Assembly (NCBI GenBank): GCA_030145845.1
Contig: JAIXHJ010000001.1
Location: 434,001-498,000, forward strand
DNA length: 64,000 nucleotides
Reading direction: 5' to 3'
From: Pseudomonadota bacterium
Lineage (GTDB): Bacteria; Pseudomonadota; Gammaproteobacteria; Pseudomonadales; Oceanobacteraceae
Within the stretch, counting starts at the first letter, position 1. Every line of letters starts with the position of its first letter. The position numbers and the translations under genes are program-made. Shown here piece by piece: positions 61,010 through 64,000 of the stretch. The notes under the pieces were generated by a model, which saw nothing but the letters and a program-made list of their open reading frames with translations, did no database searches and was not told the origin of the DNA.

Positions 61010-62938
61010 ATGAGATTTCTTTTCCTGCGCTGTGTCTGTTTTCTGCTGCTGGCCTGTGGGCTGGCATTGCCTGCAACTGTGGCGGCAGAAGACTATCAGC
61101 AGGCCAGCAGCCGTTTACAGCGTGGCGTATTTTATTACCACTATCTGAATGATGATTATCAGCCGGCACTGAATACCCTGAATGCATGGCAGGCTGAACA
61201 GGCCGGCACGGCCGGTGAATCTGAACTGACCGTGATGAAAGCGGGCCTGCTGATATCACTCGGCCTTTACCGTGATGCCGAAACCTTATTCCACTCCCTG
61301 CACAGTCAGACAGCACCGGGTGATGCCTGGTTCTACCTGGCCAGAGCCTGGCTGGCGGCAGGCAGTTACGGCGCCGTCGCGGATTGTGCAGCCAGAGCCC
61401 TCAACAGTGAGACAGCAGCAGCGGAACATCGCCTGAACCCGGCTTACACCGCGGAAGCGCAGTTTATGCTGATTACTGCACTGGCTCATGCTGACCGCGT
61501 TGAGGATGCCCGCACTCTGCTGCAGCAGATGCCGGATGACGATCTGTGGAGCGGTTATGCGCGCTACAACCTGCTCATCGCGCTGATCCGCAATTATGCA
61601 CCTCGCCCGGACATCGACCGTCTGAGCGATGAGGCCGTGTATTTTATGCCCGCTACGGAAGAAGGCCGGGCACTGCGTGACCGGGTTCTGCTGGTCAGCG
61701 GTATTTATGCACTGGATAACGGCCAGCCACAACAGGCGGCAAAACGCCTGAGTCAGGTGGGGCTGGAATCACCTCTGGCCGCGCCGGCGCTGCTGCAATA
61801 TGGCTGGGCGCTGAGCGCACAATTACGTTACCGCGATGCCATGCAGCCATGGCGGGTACTGCAGCAGCAATATCAGCCTTTCCATCCGGCGGTGCTGGAA
61901 TCCTTACTGGCGGTGCCTCATGCGCTGGAATTACTGAACGCCACCAGTCAGTCACTGCACACCTATGAATTTGTCGAGCAGCGTCTGCAGACCATGCTGG
62001 CGCAGCTGGAACGCTTCAATAATCCGCAGCGGATTGCTGAATGGCTGACACCGTGGCTGGCCGCACAACCGCCCGTGCACGGCTGGCAGTCTGGCGTACC
62101 GTCAACGGCTGAGGCGGATGCTGACATAAGCCGCACGCTGCAGGCGTTACTGGATAATGCGGATTTTAATGACCGCGCCGGGCAGCTGCGGGAATTAATC
62201 GCCATGCACAATCATCTGCAACAGCAGCGCGGGCATCTGGATCTCTGGGATCGGCTGCTGCAGCAGCGCCGGCAGTATCTGACGACGCTCGCCGGCCAGC
62301 AGACATTTGACCGGCTGTTGCAGCGTCAGCAGCAGTTAAGTCAGCAGCTGGGGAATATGCGTCAGGCATTACAGGCCGAAGACAATAAAATTTTTGCTTA
62401 TGCTTCGGCGGCCGATCAGCAGAATATTCAGCACCTGCAGGCCATTGTACCGCGCATTAATTATCTGCAGAGCATTAATTCCCCGACCCGGGATCTGGCA
62501 GCTTATAAAGAACGCTGGCGACGGATGCGTGGTCTGCAGTTATGGCAGATTTACGAACATAAACCGGCACGGCAGTGGGCGGCGAAATCGACTTACTGGC
62601 AGCTGGAAACGGATATATCGGCGCTGGAAGAACAACTGGCGCATACCCGGACGGCACTGAGCTGGGCAGACCGCAGCTGGCAGGGGTTCCCGCGACAGGT
62701 TGCAGAGGCCAGAAGCCGCGCAGAGCAACTCAGTCAGCGGCTTGAACGTTTGCAGCAACAGCAGCAGGCTGTTCTGCTGCAACAGGTGCAGACACACCTG
62801 ACCTCACTGCAGCAGCGGGTGACGGATTATCTGGCCCAGACCCGTCTGGCGGTTGCGCGCCTGTACGACGATGCCCTGCAGCAGTCATTAATGCAGGAGA
62901 ACGTCAGTCAGGCTGATGCAGGAGCGGCGCATGATTAA
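61010..62938 (+). CDS. Large periplasmic TPR-repeat protein
   Basis: 642 residues with a signal peptide (about 1-25, ending TVAAED). The N-terminal two thirds are helical repeats of TPR type (LNTLNAWQAEQAG, LISLGLYRDAETLFHSL, FYLARAWLAAGSYGAVADCA, LITALAHADRVEDARTLL). The C-terminal third (about 390-630) is Gln-rich and predicted coiled coil (QRQQQLSQQLGNMRQALQ, RLERLQQQQQAVLLQQ). Likely a periplasmic scaffold. The last 8 bases overlap the next gene. Confidence 0.85.
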   Translation: MRFLFLRCVCFLLLACGLALPATVAAEDYQQASSRLQRGVFYYHYLNDDYQPALNTLNAWQAEQAGTAGESELTVMKAGLLISLGLYRDAETLFHSLHSQTAPGDAWFYLARAWLAAGSYGAVADCAARALNSETAAAEHRLNPAYTAEAQFMLITALAHADRVEDARTLLQQMPDDDLWSGYARYNLLIALIRNYAPRPDIDRLSDEAVYFMPATEEGRALRDRVLLVSGIYALDNGQPQQAAKRLSQVGLESPLAAPALLQYGWALSAQLRYRDAMQPWRVLQQQYQPFHPAVLESLLAVPHALELLNATSQSLHTYEFVEQRLQTMLAQLERFNNPQRIAEWLTPWLAAQPPVHGWQSGVPSTAEADADISRTLQALLDNADFNDRAGQLRELIAMHNHLQQQRGHLDLWDRLLQQRRQYLTTLAGQQTFDRLLQRQQQLSQQLGNMRQALQAEDNKIFAYASAADQQNIQHLQAIVPRINYLQSINSPTRDLAAYKERWRRMRGLQLWQIYEHKPARQWAAKSTYWQLETDISALEEQLAHTRTALSWADRSWQGFPRQVAEARSRAEQLSQRLERLQQQQQAVLLQQVQTHLTSLQQRVTDYLAQTRLAVARLYDDALQQSLMQENVSQADAGAAHD

Positions 62939-64000
62939 AGTATTGCCGCTGCTGTTGTTCAGTCTGCTGCTGTCTGCCTGCTCAGTGTGGGACCTGCGTT
63001 CAGAGCCGGAGAAAACACTGGCGGATATTCCGCAATATAAAGTCCGGCTGCTGAGTAACGAGCCCCTGCACACCAGCCACGACGATGTCATGGAGCATTA
63101 CCGTCGTTATCTGCAGGTCGCGGACGATACGGAAATGCGTATCCGTGTGGCTCACCGGATGGCAAATCTGACCCTGCAGGCCGAAGAGCAGGCGCTGGCA
63201 TGGCAGGCGGAAAACCGGCCGCCGGAAGAAACGGACAGCGCGGGCGTGGTCAGTACTGCAGAGCGTTCCCTGGCAGTGGGTGCTGTCCGTGATTATGAAC
63301 GCCTGCTGGCTGCCTATCCTGACCGCAGTGATAACGACGCTCTGTTGTACCAGCTTGCCCGGGCCTACCGGCTGGCAGGGCGGACGTCTGCGGCGATTGT
63401 GACGCTGCAGCAACTGGTCAGACAATACCCGCGCTCCGTTTATTACCTGGAAAGTGAATTCAGGCTTGGTCAACTGCTGTATGAACGTGCTGATTATCAG
63501 CAGGCAGCCGGGGCTTATCAGCGTTTGCGGGATTACGGCGCAGAAAATAATCAGTATTACACCAGTGCCGGTTATCTGCTTGGCTGGAGCATATTCAAAC
63601 AGGGTGACACGGAAGCCAGTCTGCTGAGTTTTTCCGCCTTACTGGATGAAGAATACCCGGATGAAACGGCACTGCAGGCGGCCAGTGGCAGCCGGCTGGA
63701 TATGCTCAACGATATTCTGCGGATTATGGCAGTGATGTTTGATGACCTTGGCGACTGGAATCAGATTGCCCGCTTTTACGATGAACACGGGCCGCGCCAT
63801 TTTGAATATCTGATTTACGATCGTCTGGCGACGCTGTATTACGATAAACATTACTATAAAAGCGGTGCTTCAACCCTGCGTGCCTTTGTCCTGCGTTACC
63901 CGGACAGTGAGCGTGCGCCGGTTTATTATCAGCGTCTGATCGAGGGCTATCAGCAGGCCCGCTATCCGGCCCTGACACGCAAACATAAAACCCTGTTTGC
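62931..64000 (+). CDS. TPR lipoprotein, 3' partial
   Basis: At least 356 residues, open to the last base, so the C-terminus is missing. Signal peptide with lipobox LSAC (Cys17). TPR-like repeats follow: LLYQLARAYRLAGRTSAAIV, LESEFRLGQLLYERADYQQA, LATLYYDKHYYKSGASTLRA. The layout resembles outer-membrane or periplasmic TPR lipoproteins used in envelope assembly, and it is not BamD in context. It overlaps the upstream TPR gene by 8 bases (ATG inside its end), so both are translated together. Confidence 0.85.
   Translation, partial: MIKVLPLLLFSLLLSACSVWDLRSEPEKTLADIPQYKVRLLSNEPLHTSHDDVMEHYRRYLQVADDTEMRIRVAHRMANLTLQAEEQALAWQAENRPPEETDSAGVVSTAERSLAVGAVRDYERLLAAYPDRSDNDALLYQLARAYRLAGRTSAAIVTLQQLVRQYPRSVYYLESEFRLGQLLYERADYQQAAGAYQRLRDYGAENNQYYTSAGYLLGWSIFKQGDTEASLLSFSALLDEEYPDETALQAASGSRLDMLNDILRIMAVMFDDLGDWNQIARFYDEHGPRHFEYLIYDRLATLYYDKHYYKSGASTLRAFVLRYPDSERAPVYYQRLIEGYQQARYPALTRKHKTLF

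Overview
The window is an ordinary-looking chromosomal stretch of a gammaproteobacterium, most likely an Oceanospirillales/Pseudomonadales-type marine or aquatic bacterium (inference). The evidence is gene content and order: a leuC-leuD-leuB-asd-fimV-truA-trpF block, then folC-dedD-cvpA-purF-metZ, as known from Pseudomonas, plus gammaproteobacterial markers (epmC, miaE, xni, fadM, ycgL/ycgN, rhlB, tas, ybfE). I saw no insertion sequence, prophage, tRNA, rRNA operon or CRISPR array.

Layout. 1-4.1 kb: the end of a GGDEF/EAL protein, a flavodoxin-fold oxidoreductase, a tandem universal stress protein (uspE-like) and a LysR regulator divergent from leuC. 4.2-20.8 kb: one long co-directional biosynthetic region for leucine (leuCDB), the aspartate pathway (asd), polar pilus/hub function (fimV), pseudouridine (truA), tryptophan (trpFBA), folate (folC), dedD, cvpA, purines (purF) and methionine (metZ). 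Here trpBA sits directly after trpF and accD is missing from its usual place before folC. 21-24.9 kb: a compact MoxR AAA+ / DUF58 / transglutaminase operon. 24.9-36.9 kb: mixed housekeeping genes, namely thioredoxin-TPR (cnoX-like), a PAS-GGDEF cyclase with an unusual repeated operator-like site, tas, an HI0933-type flavoprotein, a MATE exporter, epmC, rhlB, an alpha/beta hydrolase, a TorF-type porin and an M14 carboxypeptidase. 37-45.4 kb: an Atm1-type ABC exporter, xni, fadM-miaE, a 60-residue double-CxxC protein, another hydrolase, a DMP19-like protein, dgkA, a chalcone-isomerase-fold protein and a REC-HK-REC hybrid kinase. 45.4-54.3 kb: a Lon-family AAA protease, ybfE, a lipoprotein, the 4.5S SRP RNA (ffs), dnaX with a ten-A slippery run, ybaB, a shortened recR, rnd, ycgL, ycgN and a membrane protein.

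54.6-64.0 kb: a nine-gene co-directional envelope-type cluster with few recognisable functions. It holds a three-TM/winged-helix protein, a secreted membrane-anchored vWA protein, a second MoxR AAA+ ATPase with its CoxE-like vWA partner, a secreted thioredoxin-fold protein, a secreted unknown, a large periplasmic TPR protein and a TPR lipoprotein cut by the window end. This is the best candidate for an undescribed system. Other points worth a second look are the dnaX frameshift site, the truncated recR, the missing accD, the GGDEF-gene operator pair, and terminator-like hairpins inside the leu and trp operons.
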